A stretch of 24,195 bases of DNA from JASFQI01 sp050115555 (lineage in GTDB: Bacteria; Desulfobacterota; DSM-4660; Desulfatiglandales; HGW-15): the NCBI GenBank assembly GCA_050115555.1, contig JASFQI010000031.1, positions 1 through 24,195 of the forward strand, written 5' to 3'. The notes under the pieces were generated by a model, which did not search any database, was not told the DNA's origin, and saw nothing but the letters and a program-made list of their open reading frames with translations. This document shows positions 22,575 to 24,195 of this stretch, in pieces; within the stretch, counting starts at the first letter, position 1, and every line of letters begins with the position of its first letter. The position numbers and the translations under genes were made by a program.

Positions 22575-24012
22575 CGAGAGCGACCTCCGGTTTACCATGT
22601 TCTCCTGAAGATATCTCGGTCGGTTTCAACGGGGCAGGGCGCTCCAGGAGAAGGCTTCCTGCCAGAGCGCGGTGAAGTTGAATGCGATACTCGATGTGTT
22701 CACGTTTCGCGGAAAGCAGTTCCCGCTCCAGCGATTGCCTGGATGTCAGCGCTTCCAGAACGCGAAGATAGTCCAATTGCCCGTTGAGATAGCTGGAGCG
22801 CGTGCGCTCGATGACAATCGCCGCCGTTTTCAGTTGCTTCTCCAGGCTTTGAAGATACTTTTCCTGGTGGGCCTCCCGGCTTAGGGTGTCTTCCACTTCC
22901 TGCAATGCATTCAGCAAGACCTCACCATATTCGTGGTAAGTCTGGCTAAGTACTGCGCGGTTGCGATCGACTTCGGCTCGCAGTTCCCCTCCTTGAAACA
23001 CGGGCTGGACCAGGTTGGCTGCGAGGTTGGCCAGCCAGTTATCAAACAAAAACCGGGTCTTCGTGCCGCTGGTCTCCAGACCGGCCGAAAGGCTCAGGCG
23101 TGGATACCGGGCCGCAATGGCTGAGGCCAATCGGCGATCCTGCGCCTGAACCGCCAGGTAGGCACTTTTCACGTCCGGGCGCCGCTGCACCCATTCCGCA
23201 GGTAAGCCGGTTTGGGGCAGGGGACCCGGCAGGATGAGGGTAGGATCCGGTTTGCCCAGATCCGTTTTAGGCGGCTTTCCCAGCAGAACGGCCAGTTGGT
23301 GACGGAGGGCTTCCACGCGCTGCTCCGCCAGTGTCAGCAACCCCTCGCTGGACTGGACCAGCTGGCGTTGCTGGAGCACATCTACTGCCTGGACCTGACC
23401 CTGGGAAAACCGCATAGTGACCAAGTCGAGCAGTTGCTTATTGGTTTTCCTTTGCGAGGCGAGGATTCGCACTTGAGCCAGGGCCTCGGCCAATTCGTAC
23501 CACGTGCTGGCCACGGAAGCGGAAAGGGACACGGCGGCCGACTGCACGTCCAACTCGCCGGCCTGTACATCCAGAAGCGCGGCTTGGCGTTTGGATCGGA
23601 TGCGACCCCACAGATCGATTTCATACCCGGCGGCCGCCTCCAAGCGGAGGTTGGAGGCATAGGTGGCGATTTTGCCGGTTTGCGTTCGTGTGCGCACAGC
23701 ACCTGCCTCGCCGTTCAGCGTCGGGAAAAGGGCGGCACCCTCATGGCGGGCGATGGCTTCGGCCTGGGCCAGTCGATCCCAGACCGTTCGCAGGGAGAAG
23801 TTGGAAGACAGGGCCTCCTCGATGGCGGCGTTCAGTGCCGGGTCGCCGAAGTCCTTCCACCATCGTGGCTGACGGTCCTGGGTGCCGGATGCGGAGAACC
23901 GATCAGGCACGTCAATCGGGCTGTAAAAATCCCGCGGCGAGGCACTGCATCCCATCGTCAAAAGAATCGCGCACAGCACGGCGGCTATACGGGCGCGTGC
24001 GCGCGTCGACAT
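22567..24012 (-). CDS. Outer-membrane efflux lipoprotein (NodT/OprM-type, TolC superfamily)
   Basis: The first gene of the efflux operon. A lipoprotein signal peptide (MSTRARARIAAVLCAILLTMGC) ends in the lipobox LTMGC, and the mature part has the duplicated OEP repeats: WWKDFGDPALNAAIEEAL, YEIDLWGRIRSKRQAAL, ERTRSSYLNGQLDYLRVLEAL. These are standard for NodT-family lipoproteins, which form the trimeric channel for RND pumps. I chose ATG 24012 because it gives a 22-residue signal peptide of normal length. Upstream in-frame starts (ATG 24073-24075, GTG 24076-24078) would add 21-22 basic residues. The 3' end overlaps the adaptor gene by 8 nt. Confidence 0.92.
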   Translation of the reverse strand: MSTRARARIAAVLCAILLTMGCSASPRDFYSPIDVPDRFSASGTQDRQPRWWKDFGDPALNAAIEEALSSNFSLRTVWDRLAQAEAIARHEGAALFPTLNGEAGAVRTRTQTGKIATYASNLRLEAAAGYEIDLWGRIRSKRQAALLDVQAGELDVQSAAVSLSASVASTWYELAEALAQVRILASQRKTNKQLLDLVTMRFSQGQVQAVDVLQQRQLVQSSEGLLTLAEQRVEALRHQLAVLLGKPPKTDLGKPDPTLILPGPLPQTGLPAEWVQRRPDVKSAYLAVQAQDRRLASAIAARYPRLSLSAGLETSGTKTRFLFDNWLANLAANLVQPVFQGGELRAEVDRNRAVLSQTYHEYGEVLLNALQEVEDTLSREAHQEKYLQSLEKQLKTAAIVIERTRSSYLNGQLDYLRVLEALTSRQSLERELLSAKREHIEYRIQLHRALAGSLLLERPAPLKPTEISSGEHGKPEVALDE

Positions 24013-24078
24013 CCAGCGTGCTTTCGCGTGCTTTTGGACTGCTCGCCTGGTTGTTCCGTCATGGTATCGATACATCAC

Positions 24079-24195
24079 AAACCCGTCTTGAGGATCTCAT
24101 TTTGTTTTACCAGACAATATCGAGTTCTGATCCGTGTGGATGTTCTGCATTTATGAACTGCAGACCTTGAACAAGGAGAGACCCTCGGCCCTGGT
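24079..24195. other. Upstream region of the efflux operon (window edge)
   Basis: No gene is seen. On the minus strand this should hold the promoter of the efflux operon. Candidate boxes (TTGTTC...CATAAA) are weak, and short dyads (TTGT...ACAA at 24102-24117; CTGCA...TGCAG near 24147-24166) are not strong enough to call operators. Confidence 0.3.

Noticed and set aside
24147..24166. CTGCA...TGCAG dyad upstream of the efflux operon as a repressor operator
   Set aside because: Arms of only five bases with imperfect surroundings, and no regulator gene in view; too weak to call.
1..24195. CRISPR arrays, tRNA or rRNA genes, transposase or integrase genes
   Set aside because: None seen: no regularly spaced direct repeats, no recognisable tRNA/rRNA segments and no mobile-element proteins in the window.

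Overview
The window looks like a piece of an anaerobic, GC-rich deltaproteobacterial (Desulfobacterota-type) chromosome. The evidence is an Rnf complex in the C-D-G-E-A-B order with an ApbE flavin transferase, a molybdopterin oxidoreductase, a TSUP (TauE/SafE) anion exporter, a PilZ protein and a likely selenocysteine codon. The lineage is an inference; no rRNA or other marker gene is present.

Layout. 44-700 (+): PilZ/YcgR-like protein. 820-3252 (-): a small DUF106/Oxa1-like membrane protein and, separated from it by a strong terminator hairpin, a TauE/SafE-family exporter with a large extracytoplasmic N-terminal domain. 3253-4215: gene-free, partly AT-rich leader with a good sigma70-type promoter and a dispersed repeat. 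4216-14301 (+): one tightly packed ten-gene operon encoding a cytoplasmic molybdopterin oxidoreductase, a four-cluster ferredoxin subunit, RnfC, D, G, E, A, B, ApbE and a membrane-anchored NifU/IscU-like scaffold. 14539-15768 (-): FliB-type lysine N-methylase. 15915-17718 (-): winged-helix protein and a zinc-ribbon/dCache/HAMP membrane sensor. 18049-24012 (-): tripartite RND efflux operon (outer-membrane lipoprotein, adaptor, permease).

The most striking feature is rnfB. Its reading frame runs from a well-supported ATG at 11905, through one in-frame TGA at 12064-12066, to 12795. The TGA falls exactly where the first cysteine of the conserved RnfB N-terminal [4Fe-4S] motif should be (AGAQ-TGA-GGCGFAGC against the usual GANCGACGFAGC). 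It is followed at bacterial SECIS spacing by an 8-bp perfect stem with a CGGGU loop. This is best read as a selenocysteine-containing RnfB, with selenium as a candidate ligand of the Fe-S cluster that passes electrons into the membrane. A conventional gene caller would report a truncated RnfB starting at GTG 12109.

The rest of this Rnf is also unusual. RnfE has lost the canonical membrane-cluster cysteine in the TNC motif (AFA here) and has a new cysteine ten residues later. RnfA is fused to a lipoprotein signal peptide and an Ig-like domain. RnfG is about 100 residues longer than classical RnfG. The operon starts with a soluble Mo-enzyme/ferredoxin pair that has no membrane quinone subunit of its own, so Rnf is the likely membrane partner. 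ApbE would flavinylate RnfD and RnfG, and the NifU-like protein could deliver Fe-S clusters at the membrane. Two related ~100-bp repeats in opposite orientation bracket exactly this operon.
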